A stretch of 64,000 bases of DNA. Origin: Actibacterium sp. MT2.3-13A (GTDB lineage: Bacteria > Pseudomonadota > Alphaproteobacteria > Rhodobacterales > Rhodobacteraceae). The stretch's first letter is position 1. Each line of letters begins with the position of its first letter. The translations under genes were made by a program, and so were the position numbers. Shown here piece after piece: positions 56,481-64,000 of the stretch. The stretch is taken from positions 1-64,000 of the forward strand of contig NZ_JAGSOU010000015.1 in assembly GCF_018139985.1 (NCBI RefSeq), written 5' to 3'. The notes under the pieces are model-generated. The model was not told where the DNA came from and made no database searches. It saw nothing but the letters and a program-made list of their open reading frames with translations.

Positions 56481-57734
56481 TCAGGCGCCGGGATGCGCCT
56501 CGGGTTCCTCGATCTCGCCCAGGTCGCCGGCGATGCGGTTGACGTGGAACACATAGCCGGTAGCCAGGATCGCGGCGGCGGAACTGGCCAGCATGATGCC
56601 CAGCAGCGGGTAGACGCCCGACCCCGGCACCAGCATCGCGCCCGCCAGCGCCGACAGGCCGGCGCCGCCACCGATCATGATCGTGCCGCCCAGCCCGCTG
56701 GCGGTGCCGGCGAGATGCGGGCGCACCGACAGCAGGCCCGCGGTGGCGTTGGGCAGGACCATGCCGTTGCCCAGCCCCACCATGACCATCAGCCCGAAGA
56801 AGGCCAGCGGGTGCGTCGCGCCCAGCAGGAACAGCAGCAGCGAGGCGATAAGCCCGGAACTGACCGAAAGGCTGCCGGCCAGGATCATCCGGTTGATACC
56901 GAAGCGCACCGAATAGCGCCCGGACAGGAAATTGCCGCCCATGTAGCCCAGCGCCGCGATCCCGAAATAGAGGCCCAGCAGCGCCGGGCCGAGGTCGAAC
57001 ACCTCGGAGCCGACAAAGGGCGCACCGCCGAGATAGGCGAAGAACACCCCGGAGGAGAAGGCCGCGCTCAGCGCGTAGCCCCAGAACCGGCGCGAGCGGA
57101 AAAGCTCGGGATATTCGCGGAACTGGTCGAGCAGACTGATCTGGCTGGGCCGGGCGGTCTCGCCCAGGTCGGCCCAGGCCAGGGCCAGCACCAGCGCGCC
57201 CACCGCCAGCAGCATGGCGAAATTGGCCTGCCAGCCGAAGACCTCGTCGAGGATGCCGCCGACGGTGGGGCCGACCATCGGGACCAGCGCCATGCCCATG
57301 GTGACATAGCCGATCATCGAGGCCGCCTCCTCCTGCGGGACCATGTCGCGCACCACCGCGCGGCTGAGCACCATGCCCGTCACGATCACCGCCTGCGCCA
57401 TGCGGAAGGCGAGAAAGACCTCTGCCGTGGGGGCCAGGATGCAGCCCAGCGTCATCGCCAGGAAGGCCGCGGCGCTCCACAGGATCACGGGACGACGGCC
57501 GTAGCGGTCGGAGATCGGGCCGATCACGATCTGCAACGCCGCGTTCACCGCGAGATAGAGCGCCACCGAAAGCTGCATCAGCCGGTAATCGGTGTGGAAA
57601 TAGGCCGTCATGTTGGGCAGCGACGGCAGGAAAATGTTCATAGACAGCGCGGAGATCCCCGCGAGCAGGACAAGGGTCAGGATATGCGGGGGCGTGCTGC
57701 GGTCGAGAAACCGCACGGCGGGTCTGGAGGTCAT
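56481..57734 (-). CDS. Bcr/CflA-type MFS multidrug transporter
   Basis: Twelve-helix major facilitator protein of 417 aa. The loop 2-3 motif A is IGPISDRYGRRPVILW and the helix 5 motif C-like segment is ALVPMVGPTVGGILDEVFG, typical of the DHA1 Bcr/CflA drug efflux family. I chose the ATG at 57734 before MTSRPAVRFLDRS. It ends 62 bp upstream of pccR on the same strand; the PccR-like operator lies between, so pccR can be transcribed separately. Confidence 0.9.
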   Translation of the reverse strand: MTSRPAVRFLDRSTPPHILTLVLLAGISALSMNIFLPSLPNMTAYFHTDYRLMQLSVALYLAVNAALQIVIGPISDRYGRRPVILWSAAAFLAMTLGCILAPTAEVFLAFRMAQAVIVTGMVLSRAVVRDMVPQEEAASMIGYVTMGMALVPMVGPTVGGILDEVFGWQANFAMLLAVGALVLALAWADLGETARPSQISLLDQFREYPELFRSRRFWGYALSAAFSSGVFFAYLGGAPFVGSEVFDLGPALLGLYFGIAALGYMGGNFLSGRYSVRFGINRMILAGSLSVSSGLIASLLLFLLGATHPLAFFGLMVMVGLGNGMVLPNATAGLLSVRPHLAGTASGLGGTIMIGGGAGLSALAGAMLVPGSGVYPLLGIMLASSAAAILATGYVFHVNRIAGDLGEIEEPEAHPGA

Positions 57735-57846
57735 GGCGCGCAGGTTAGGCGCGGCGCGCGATTTGTCCAGACGGTAAAATCCGTCCTGCGTGCACGAACG
57801 CACATCGTGCTGTGCGGCGGTGCGGGCCGCCTTGTCCGGCGTCGGC

Positions 57847-58197
57847 TCAGAGCGGCTTGAAGAACACGATCGCCGCGCCCGCGGCGATCAGGGCGAAGCC
57901 GGCGGCGTGGTTCCAGGTGATGGGCTCGCCGAGGTAAAGGGCGGAGAAACCGGCGAACACGGTGAGGGTGATCACCTCCTGTATGGTCTTGAGTTCGGCC
58001 GCGCTGAGCGCGCCGTGGCCGATGCGGTTGGCCGGCACCTGCAGGAGATACTCGAAAAAGGCGATGCCCCAGCTGACCAGGATCACCGTCAGCAGGGGCG
58101 CGGATTTGAACCGCAGGTGGCCATACCAGGCGAAGGTCATGAACAGGTTCGACAGCAGCAGCAGGCCGATGGCGGCGGCGGGGGCGGGCAGGATCAT
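57847..58197 (-). CDS. DUF486 small membrane protein
   Basis: A 116-aa protein with four transmembrane helices, DUF486 family (small DMT-superfamily relatives). It begins MILPAPAAAIGLLLLSNLF and has TFAWYGHLRFK, SWGIAFFEYLLQVPANRIG and ITLTVFAGFSALYLGEP, all typical. Divergent from pccB; the shared 189-bp gap contains the TTTGC-type repeats, so it could fall under PccR control. Function unknown. Confidence 0.88.
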   Translation of the reverse strand: MILPAPAAAIGLLLLSNLFMTFAWYGHLRFKSAPLLTVILVSWGIAFFEYLLQVPANRIGHGALSAAELKTIQEVITLTVFAGFSALYLGEPITWNHAAGFALIAAGAAIVFFKPL

Positions 58198-58272
58198 GGT
58201 GGACTCCGGCGGGGATTCGGCGCAATTCGTGGCAGAGGCCAGGGCGGCGCGCCAGCGCGATGTTTTCGCAGA

Positions 58273-58314
58273 TTTGCGATTTGCTGGTTGTATCTTGCCA
58301 AGAATTTGCAAATT
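58273..58314 (+). promoter_or_regulatory. Candidate PccR operator upstream of pccB
   Basis: Perfect palindrome AATTTGCAAATT (58303-58314) lies about 30 bp from a tandem pair TTTGC-GA-TTTGC (58273-58284), in the gap between DUF486 and pccB. The layout matches that before pccR. This is the expected binding region for a TTTGCAAA-recognising ScfR regulator. Confidence 0.65.
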
Positions 58315-58386
58315 TACCGAAATCCGCTTTGTGCGCTGCGCCGCGGCAGGTAGGTTGCCGCAAAACCAATTGGGGGATCAGCGCCG

Positions 58387-59919
58387 ATGAAGGACATCCT
58401 GAACGAACTCGAATCGCGCCGCGAGGCGGCCCGCCTCGGTGGTGGCCAGCGCCGGATCGACAGCCAGCACAAGAAGGGCAAGCTGACTGCGCGCGAGCGT
58501 ATCGAACTGCTGCTCGACGAGGGCTCGTTCGAGGAATTCGACATGTTCGTCGCCCATCGCTGCACCGATTTCGACATGCAAGAGGACCGGCCCGCGGGCG
58601 ACGGCGTGGTCACCGGCTGGGGCACGATCAACGGCCGAATGGTCTATGTGTTCTCCCAGGACTTCACCGTCTTCGGCGGCTCGCTGTCCGAAACCCACGC
58701 TCAGAAGATCTGCAAGATCATGGACATGGCGGTGCAGAACGGCGCGCCGGTGATCGGGCTGAATGACTCGGGCGGGGCGCGCATCCAGGAGGGCGTGGCC
58801 AGCCTTGCCGGCTATGCCGAGGTGTTCCAGCGCAACATCATGGCCTCCGGCGTGGTGCCGCAGATCAGCGTGATCATGGGCCCCTGCGCGGGCGGCGCGG
58901 TCTATTCGCCCGCCATGACCGACTTCATCTTCATGGTGCGCGACACCTCCTACATGTTCGTCACCGGCCCCGACGTGGTGAAGACGGTGACAAACGAGCA
59001 TGTCACCGCCGAGGAACTGGGCGGCGCCTCGACCCACACGCGGAAAAGCTCGGTCGCGGACGGCGCCTTCGACAACGATGTCGAGGCGCTGATCGAGGTG
59101 CGCCGGCTGTTCGATTTCCTGCCCCTGAACAACCGCGAAAAGGCGCCGGTGCGGCCGTTCTTCGACGATCCGGGCCGGATTGAGGACAGCCTCGACACGC
59201 TGATCCCGGACAACCCCAACCAGCCCTACGACATGAAGGAGCTGATCCTGAAGATCGCGGACGAGGGCGATTTCTACGAGATCCAGGAGGATTTCGCCAA
59301 GAACATCGTCACCGGCTTCGTCCGCATCGAGGGGCAGACCGTGGGCGTGGTGGCCAACCAGCCGATGGTGCTGGCCGGGTGCCTGGACATCGATTCCAGC
59401 CGCAAGGCCGCGCGGTTCGTCCGCTTCTGCGATGCCTTCGAGATCCCGCTGCTGACGCTTGTCGACGTTCCGGGCTTCCTGCCGGGCACGGCGCAGGAAT
59501 ACGGCGGCGTGATCAAGCACGGTGCCAAGCTGCTCTATGCCTTCGGCGAGGCCACTGTGCCCAAGGTCACGGTGATCACCCGCAAGGCCTATGGCGGGGC
59601 CTATGACGTGATGAGCTCGAAACACCTGCGCGGCGATTTCAACTATGCCTGGCCCACGGCGCAGATCGCGGTGATGGGGGCCAAGGGCGCGACCGAGATC
59701 CTCTATCGCTCGGAACTGGACGACCCGGAAAAGATCGCCAAGCGCACCGCGGATTACGAGGACCGCTTCGCCAACCCCTTCGTGGCCGCGGAGAAGGGCT
59801 TCATCGACGAGGTGATCCAGCCCCGCTCGACCCGCCGGCGGGTGGCCCGCGCCTTTGCCTCGCTGCGCGGCAAGAAGCAGAGCAACCCGTGGAAGAAACA
59901 CGACAACATGCCGCTGTGA
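58387..59919 (+). CDS. pccB: Propionyl-CoA carboxylase beta subunit
   Basis: Carboxyltransferase subunit of 510 aa. It transfers CO2 from carboxybiotin on PccA to propionyl-CoA, giving methylmalonyl-CoA. N-terminal segment [20 protein letters not shown], the acyl-CoA oxyanion region [20 protein letters not shown] and the second oxyanion region [14 protein letters not shown] are typical. Full length. Divergent from DUF486, with TTTGC-type repeats in the promoter; near pccR and pccA. Confidence 0.96.
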   Translation: MKDILNELESRREAARLGGGQRRIDSQHKKGKLTARERIELLLDEGSFEEFDMFVAHRCTDFDMQEDRPAGDGVVTGWGTINGRMVYVFSQDFTVFGGSLSETHAQKICKIMDMAVQNGAPVIGLNDSGGARIQEGVASLAGYAEVFQRNIMASGVVPQISVIMGPCAGGAVYSPAMTDFIFMVRDTSYMFVTGPDVVKTVTNEHVTAEELGGASTHTRKSSVADGAFDNDVEALIEVRRLFDFLPLNNREKAPVRPFFDDPGRIEDSLDTLIPDNPNQPYDMKELILKIADEGDFYEIQEDFAKNIVTGFVRIEGQTVGVVANQPMVLAGCLDIDSSRKAARFVRFCDAFEIPLLTLVDVPGFLPGTAQEYGGVIKHGAKLLYAFGEATVPKVTVITRKAYGGAYDVMSSKHLRGDFNYAWPTAQIAVMGAKGATEILYRSELDDPEKIAKRTADYEDRFANPFVAAEKGFIDEVIQPRSTRRRVARAFASLRGKKQSNPWKKHDNMPL

Positions 59920-59921
59920 TC

Positions 59922-60284
59922 ATGGCGCGCGCTGGCTGGCATATCCTGCGGGAGGAGGGCGCGCTGACGCTGGCGCGCCAGCTGCCGCCGCGTTTCGACG
60001 TGGCGGCTGAGGCTATGTTTCCGCCCGCCCGCAAGGCCCGGCTGGCGCAACAGATCCGGCAGGATCTGTGGCGGGCGCTGCGGCACCTGCGCGGGTTCAG
60101 CCCCGTGGTGCGCGTCGAGGAGGACGGCGCGCAACTGAAAGTCCGAGCGGGTGGCGCGGTGCACGCCCGGACCTTTCCCAAAGTCCGGGCCGAGGCGCGC
60201 ATCTCCGCCCTGCTGGCCGACCCCGCGCGCCGCGCGCGCTGGCTGGCCCATGCCAGAAAGGAAGGGTCCGATGCGTTGGGTTGA
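59922..60284 (+). CDS. Conserved hypothetical protein downstream of pccB
   Basis: A 120-aa basic protein beginning MARAGWHILREEGALTLARQ, with a WRALRHLRGFSPVVRVEEDG core and the end DPARRARWLAHARKEG. It starts 2 bp after the pccB stop, so it is coupled. I recall similar short proteins in the pccB-pccA interval of related genomes, but no function. The last residues (SDALG) overlap the start of the next gene by 14 bp and may have been altered when that gene gained its N-terminal domain. Confidence 0.8.
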   Translation: MARAGWHILREEGALTLARQLPPRFDVAAEAMFPPARKARLAQQIRQDLWRALRHLRGFSPVVRVEEDGAQLKVRAGGAVHARTFPKVRAEARISALLADPARRARWLAHARKEGSDALG

Positions 60285-61014
60285 TGATATCTACGAGGCC
60301 ATAATGGAGCTGGGCGGTGCCGCTCGCCACGAGGACCTCTATGCGTACTTGGAGCAAACGACCACGCGCGAACTCTCGCCGTCATGGCGCTCAATCGTCC
60401 GGCGTACCATTGGCGACCATGCCAAGGACTCAGACCATTTCCGTGGAACAGAACTGTTCTCTCATTTGGATCGTGGTTTTTGGGGCGTTGCTGGTGAGGA
60501 CATTGACCCGGACTTCATAAGGGCGCGCGAGGCCTTGACGCCAGAAGAGGTGGTGGAAACGGTGCTGGTAAGGCAGCACGTGCGCTCGAAACCAGCAGGC
60601 AAGAAGCAGCGGGAACCTGAGTTCCATCTCTTCGCCAAGGGCCCACGCCCGGTCGCGCCCTTCTCCCATGCGGTGGAGGCCGAAGGCTGGGTCATATTGA
60701 CCGGCCAGATGCCTACCGATCCCGACGCCCCCGACGCAGCCCTGCCGCGTGGCATCGAGGCGCAGACCCGGCGGGTGATGGACAATCTCGCCCTGATCCT
60801 GGGCGAGATGGGGCTGGACCTGAGCCATGTGGTGCAGTGCCGCTGCTACCTCACCGAATTCGAGCGCGACTACGCCGCGTTCAATGACGCCTACCAGTCC
60901 TATTTCCCCGCCGACCGGCGGCCGGCGCGCACCACGGTGGGCGTGACCGCGCTGGCGGTGGGCGCGCTGGTGGAAATCGACTGCCTCGCGCGCCGGCCGG
61001 AGCAGGCGCCATGA
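60271..61014 (+). CDS. Winged-helix-like domain fused to RidA domain
   Basis: A 247-aa two-domain protein. Residues 1-75 (MRWVDDIYEAIMELGGAARH, then SPSWRSIVRRTI and RGFWGVAG) resemble the helix-turn-helix module that often precedes HNH or restriction-type nucleases. Residues about 118-243 are a RidA/YjgF domain: RPVAPFSHAVEAEGWVILTG, IEAQTRRVMDNL, and the C-terminal PARTTVGV with the key Arg (about 220) and the Glu in LVEIDCLA. The first 115 or so codons are clearly less GC-rich than the RidA part and the flanks. The ATG at 60271 follows AAGGAAGG. Reads as an in-frame acquisition; enamine deaminase activity is possible. Confidence 0.85.
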   Translation: MRWVDDIYEAIMELGGAARHEDLYAYLEQTTTRELSPSWRSIVRRTIGDHAKDSDHFRGTELFSHLDRGFWGVAGEDIDPDFIRAREALTPEEVVETVLVRQHVRSKPAGKKQREPEFHLFAKGPRPVAPFSHAVEAEGWVILTGQMPTDPDAPDAALPRGIEAQTRRVMDNLALILGEMGLDLSHVVQCRCYLTEFERDYAAFNDAYQSYFPADRRPARTTVGVTALAVGALVEIDCLARRPEQAP

Positions 61015-61427
61015 CGCGCCGCGCGCCGATCCTCCTCGCGCTGCTGGCCGCGCCGCTGCCGGCGGCGGCCTCGGCGCAGCCGTCCGAGGCGCCGATCGCG
61101 GTGCCCTCGGGTCAGCCGGTCAGCCTGATCGAGACGATCATCGGCGCGCCCGGCCCCGAGGGGTTGACCGCGCGCTTCCGTTTCCTCGCGCCCGAGATCG
61201 CGCGCGAGACCGGCCGGATCAGCTTTGCCGAGGCGGCGCCGGACATGCTTCACCTGTGCGAAAGCTACGCGCTGCCGCGGCTGGCCGAGCCGGGTCCGCA
61301 GGTGTCGCAGATCATCATTTCGCTGTCGGACCGGGTGGTCCCCTTCGGGCAGGCCGCGCCCGAGGCCACCCAGTTCTTCGAGGCTTACCGCCCCGAGGGC
61401 GGCCACTGCATCTGGGAAGGGTTTTGA
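61011..61427 (+). CDS. Secreted DUF6497-like protein
   Basis: A 138-aa protein with a signal peptide (MTRRAPILLALLAAPLPAAA, cleavage near ASAQPS). The mature part has VPSGQPVSLIETII, ARFRFLAPEIARETG, MLHLCESYALPRLA and the end YRPEGGHCIWEGF, which I recognise as DUF6497, a periplasmic family of this bacterial group with no known function. Two Cys could form a disulfide. It overlaps the RidA-fusion stop by 4 bp (ATGA). Confidence 0.82.
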   Translation: MTRRAPILLALLAAPLPAAASAQPSEAPIAVPSGQPVSLIETIIGAPGPEGLTARFRFLAPEIARETGRISFAEAAPDMLHLCESYALPRLAEPGPQVSQIIISLSDRVVPFGQAAPEATQFFEAYRPEGGHCIWEGF

Positions 61428-61629
61428 CGATGGTTCAGAGGGTTGCATCGGATTGCGGAGGTGGTTCCGCCTGCGCGGGAAATCACCGAACGCGCCGGTT
61501 TTCGTGGGAATGTGGCCCGCGATGGTCTATGCTTAGCGATGGTGGCCGCGCCGCGGCCGCCGCAAACGGAACGGGCCGGGCCGGGGCAGCCCCGCGCATG
61601 CCGGCCGAGACAAAGGAATGGAGTGCGAG

Positions 61630-61761
61630 ATGTCGAAGAGCATCAAGACGCTGCTGGCCGTTTCCCTGGTGGCGTTCGTCGCTGCCTGCGCGGCAAAGGA
61701 AGAAGTTGTCTATGTCGAGCCCGAGCCGGTCACGGCTGAGCCGACCTACAGCAAATACTGA
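61630..61761 (+). CDS. Small lipoprotein
   Basis: A 43-aa protein, MSKSIKTLLAVSLVAFVAAC then a short acidic tail ending YSKY. The N-terminus is a lipoprotein signal with lipobox VAAC, leaving a mature peptide of about 24 residues rich in Glu/Pro/Val. GGAATGGAG precedes the ATG. I recall similar tiny lipoproteins near pcc genes in relatives. Confidence 0.72.
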   Translation: MSKSIKTLLAVSLVAFVAACAAKEEVVYVEPEPVTAEPTYSKY

Positions 61762-61770
61762 GTTCGCTTT

Positions 61771-61791
61771 GGGGCGGGGTCTTCCCGCCCC
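61771..61791 (+). terminator. GC-rich hairpin after small lipoprotein gene
   Basis: The arms GGGGCGGG and CCCGCCCC with a GTCTT loop lie 9 bp after the stop. No T-run follows, so this may be a weak terminator or RNA-stabilising hairpin. Confidence 0.4.
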
Positions 61792-61827
61792 GACAGCGCC
61801 CTGCCGCCGCAGCGGGGAGGGCGCGTC

Positions 61828-62187
61828 ATGCTGAAGCACAGAGGCTTTCCCAGCCGTCTGCCCGGCACCGACTACCAGTTCACCGTCAGGCGCGAGAACA
61901 AGAAGGGGGCGACGCCCCTGGTCGCGCGCGAGCGCTTTGCCGACCGTCGTCCGGCCGACCGCCGGGCCGACGCCGGCTTCCTGCAGGCGCTGTGGGAACA
62001 TTTCGGCGATGAGCCGTTCGAGCGCGGCAACCTCGACGCCGGCCGGCTGTCCTGGCTGTTCGGCCGCGAGGTGGTGCCCGCCGAGGAGCCCTTCGACCCC
62101 GAAAGCTACGAGGCGCTGTTGCGGATCGACATCGCCCGCGCGCGGGCCAGCTTTCCCGAGGTTTTCGGTGCGGAGGGATCGGCATGA
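61828..62187 (+). CDS. Conserved hypothetical protein
   Basis: A 119-aa soluble protein beginning MLKHRGFPSRLPGTDYQFTV. It has an Arg/Asp-rich middle (ARERFADRRPADRRADAG) and an acidic C-terminal half with FDPESYEALLRIDIARARAS. No signal peptide or known domain. Its codon pattern is that of a real gene and it lies in the pccB-pccA interval. Function unknown. Confidence 0.7.
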   Translation: MLKHRGFPSRLPGTDYQFTVRRENKKGATPLVARERFADRRPADRRADAGFLQALWEHFGDEPFERGNLDAGRLSWLFGREVVPAEEPFDPESYEALLRIDIARARASFPEVFGAEGSA

Positions 62188-62353
62188 TCCTGCCCGGCGC
62201 CGCGCGTTCTGGGCGAAATTCAGCCCAAGTCCGCCGGCCGGCGGGTTGGCCCTTTGCGGCCGTCGCATTCTGCGACAGTCTGGGCCGCGGGCAGGGGTTC
62301 GGCCGGTCCGGCCGGGCTGCTGTTCGCATCAACCGTTACCCTTCCCCTTCCCC

Positions 62354-62388
62354 CTGGTCTGGCCCCCCGCGGGTCAGACCGGTTTTTT
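62354..62388 (+). terminator. Rho-independent terminator upstream of glycine-zipper lipoprotein gene
   Basis: The arms CTGGTCTGGCCC and GGGTCAGACCGG (12 bp with two G-U pairs, 5-nt loop) are followed by six T. It lies only 32 bp before the next ATG and 166 bp after the previous stop, so it could end the upstream transcript or attenuate the next gene. Confidence 0.75.
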
Positions 62389-62419
62389 CTGGAGGGGCGT
62401 CTTGCGGAGAGAGACAGGA

Positions 62420-62620
62420 ATGCAAAACCTCAAACTGGGCGCTGCCGCGCTTGCTCTGGCACTGCTGGCGGCCTGCGGCACGACCGACAGCGAACGCGCG
62501 CTCAGCGGCGCGGTCATGGGTGCCGTCGTGGCCGATGTTCTGGACGAAAGCGTCGCGGCCGGCGCCGCGGTCGGCGCGGCCGGCGGTGCGCTGTGCGACG
62601 ACGCGGGCGTCTGCCGCTGA
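62420..62620 (+). CDS. Small glycine-zipper lipoprotein
   Basis: A 66-aa protein. Lipoprotein signal MQNLKLGAAALALALLAAC (lipobox LAAC), then a Gly/Ala zipper region (SGAVMGAVVADVLDE and AAGAAVGAAGGALCD) and two C-terminal Cys. Likely an outer-membrane or periplasmic lipoprotein; function unknown. A purine-rich GGAGAGAGACAGG precedes the ATG. Confidence 0.78.
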   Translation: MQNLKLGAAALALALLAACGTTDSERALSGAVMGAVVADVLDESVAAGAAVGAAGGALCDDAGVCR

Positions 62621-62664
62621 TCTGAACCCGGTCGCGCGCGCAGCCCGCGCGCCCATCATGAGAC

Positions 62665-62709
62665 AGCCATCTCGGCGCACCCGCGCCGGGGTGGCTTTTT
62701 TGTTTGTTC
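62665..62709 (+). terminator. Rho-independent terminator before pccA
   Basis: The arms AGCCATCTCGG and CCGGGGTGGCT (11 bp with two G-U pairs, 10-nt loop) run into seven T and further T-rich sequence. It follows the lipoprotein gene and ends about 45 bp before the pccA ATG. Confidence 0.85.
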
Positions 62710-62754
62710 TGGCCCGGGGGCAAGGCCCGTGGCCCAATGCTGGAAGGGACTGAA

Positions 62755-64000
62755 ATGTTCGACAAGATCCTGATTGCCAACCGCGGCGAGATTGCCTGCC
62801 GGGTCATCAAGACCGCCCGCAAGATGGGGATCAAGACGGTTGCGGTCTACTCGGACGCGGACCGCCACGCGCTGCATGTCGAAATGGCGGATGAGGCCGT
62901 CCATATCGGTCCGCCGCCGGCCAACCAGTCCTATATCGTGATCGACAAGATCATGGACGCCATCCGCCAGACCGGCGCGCAGGCGGTGCATCCGGGCTAT
63001 GGCTTCCTTTCGGAGAACAGGAAATTCGCCGAGGCGCTGGAGGCCGAGGGCGTGGTCTTCGTCGGCCCGCCGGCCAGCGCGATCGAGGCGATGGGCGACA
63101 AGATCACCTCGAAAAAGATCGCGCAGGAGGCCGGGGTCTCGACCGTGCCGGGCTACATGGGTCTGATCGAAAGCGCCGACGAGGCGGTGCGGATCAGCCG
63201 CGAGATCGGCTACCCGGTGATGATCAAGGCCAGCGCCGGCGGTGGCGGCAAGGGGATGCGGATCGCCTGGACCGACGAGGAGGCGCGCGAGGGTTTCCAG
63301 TCGTCGAAGAACGAGGCGGCCAGCTCCTTCGGCGACGACCGAATCTTCATCGAGAAATTCGTCACCCAGCCCCGCCATATCGAGATCCAGGTGCTATGCG
63401 ACGCGCATGGCAACGGCCTCTACCTGGGCGAGCGGGAATGCTCGATCCAGCGGCGGAACCAGAAGGTGATCGAGGAGGCGCCCTCGCCCTTCCTCGACGC
63501 GGCCACCCGCCGCGCGATGGGCGAGCAGGCCGTGGCGCTGGCCAAGGCGGTGGGCTACACAAGCGCGGGCACCGTGGAGTTCATCGTCGATGGCGCGCGG
63601 AACTTCTATTTCCTGGAAATGAACACCCGCCTTCAGGTGGAGCACCCGGTGACCGAACTGATCACCGGCATCGACCTGGTGGAGCAGATGATCCGCGTCG
63701 CGGGCGGCGAGAAGCTGTCGCTGACCCAGCAAGGCGTGAAACTGAACGGCTGGGCGATGGAAAGCCGGCTCTATGCCGAGGATCCCTACCGCAACTTCCT
63801 GCCCTCGATCGGGCGGCTGACGCGCTACCGCCCGCCGGCGGAGGAGGCGGAATCGGATCGCGCCGTGCGCAATGATACCGGCGTCTTCGAGGGCGGCGAG
63901 ATCTCGATGTATTACGACCCGATGATCGCCAAGCTCTGCACCTGGGCGCCGACCCGCGAGGCCGCGATCGAGGAGATGCGGATCGCGCTCGACGCCTTCG
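62755..64000 (+). CDS. pccA: Propionyl-CoA carboxylase alpha subunit (partial, cut by window edge)
   Basis: Biotin carboxylase part of the alpha subunit; 415 codons are visible and the frame runs off the right edge. N-terminal [20 protein letters not shown], the ATP-grasp Gly loop [17 protein letters not shown], catalytic region [20 protein letters not shown] and [12 protein letters not shown] are all present. The biotinyl domain would lie beyond the edge. It partners with PccB to carboxylate propionyl-CoA, feeding the methylmalonyl-CoA pathway. Shine-Dalgarno GGAAGGGA. Confidence 0.95.
   Translation, partial: MFDKILIANRGEIACRVIKTARKMGIKTVAVYSDADRHALHVEMADEAVHIGPPPANQSYIVIDKIMDAIRQTGAQAVHPGYGFLSENRKFAEALEAEGVVFVGPPASAIEAMGDKITSKKIAQEAGVSTVPGYMGLIESADEAVRISREIGYPVMIKASAGGGGKGMRIAWTDEEAREGFQSSKNEAASSFGDDRIFIEKFVTQPRHIEIQVLCDAHGNGLYLGERECSIQRRNQKVIEEAPSPFLDAATRRAMGEQAVALAKAVGYTSAGTVEFIVDGARNFYFLEMNTRLQVEHPVTELITGIDLVEQMIRVAGGEKLSLTQQGVKLNGWAMESRLYAEDPYRNFLPSIGRLTRYRPPAEEAESDRAVRNDTGVFEGGEISMYYDPMIAKLCTWAPTREAAIEEMRIALDAF

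Overview
The window is high-GC alphaproteobacterial chromosome, most likely from the Roseobacter/Paracoccus group (Rhodobacterales). This rests on the PccR-type regulator beside pccB, the NDUFS4-like complex I protein, the Kps-type capsule export genes beside KdsA, the DUF6497 and DUF3175 families, and the gene and codon style throughout. Nearly all of it is ordinary core genome. Clear accessory material is limited to an integrase at the left edge, an AT-rich DUF3800 gene near 46.5 kb, and a lower-GC segment inside a gene at 60.3-60.6 kb.

Layout. 0-1.7 kb: a tyrosine recombinase next to an intact tRNA-Gln, the edge of an element that continues off the left end. 1.8-6.4 kb: a leftward capsule/LPS-precursor operon (kpsT-like ATPase, kpsE-like export protein, kdsA, phosphomannomutase) with no KpsM permease. 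6.5-9.5 kb: nhaA, then a uracil-DNA glycosylase-family gene coupled to an SseB-family gene. 9.5-16.1 kb: the rod-shape operon mreB-mreC-mreD-mrdA-rodA, with a hydroxypyruvate-reductase-type gene coupled to its end. 16.3-18.1 kb: leuA behind a leucine-rich leader peptide. 18.3-30 kb: mixed metabolic genes (sulfide:quinone oxidoreductase, SDR, sodium:solute symporter with a tiny membrane partner, secreted MORN-repeat protein, nadE, pfkB-type kinase, Tat-exported MBL hydrolase, zincin, gltX, gamma-glutamylcyclotransferase).

30.1-34.7 kb: a tandem glycine riboswitch controlling gcvT-gcvH-gcvP. 34.7-45 kb: MDR oxidoreductase, thioredoxin 2, cold-shock protein, a YjdM/PhnA-like protein, two family-2 glycosyltransferases, two convergent SLC13 transporters and a YmdB-like phosphodiesterase. 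45.3-50.9 kb: tRNA-Ala, DUF3175, DUF3800, uvrB, the NDUFS4-like gene, tRNA-Arg and yebC. 50.9-56.4 kb: DUF6647-like zincin, fused spermidine-synthase-like protein, DMT permease, ydcH, CoxG-like protein and pccR. 56.5-64 kb: MFS and DUF486 permeases, then the propionyl-CoA carboxylase region, pccB to pccA (cut by the right edge), with six small genes between.

The most interesting points are: (1) a leucine-rich leader peptide upstream of leuA that appears to be leaderless, with competing RNA structures before leuA; (2) a gene between pccB and pccA that fuses a winged-helix-like domain, of the sort found with restriction/HNH proteins, to a RidA domain, at a visible composition break; (3) similar TTTGC-based operator candidates upstream of both pccR and pccB; (4) the conserved set of small uncharacterised genes between pccB and pccA.
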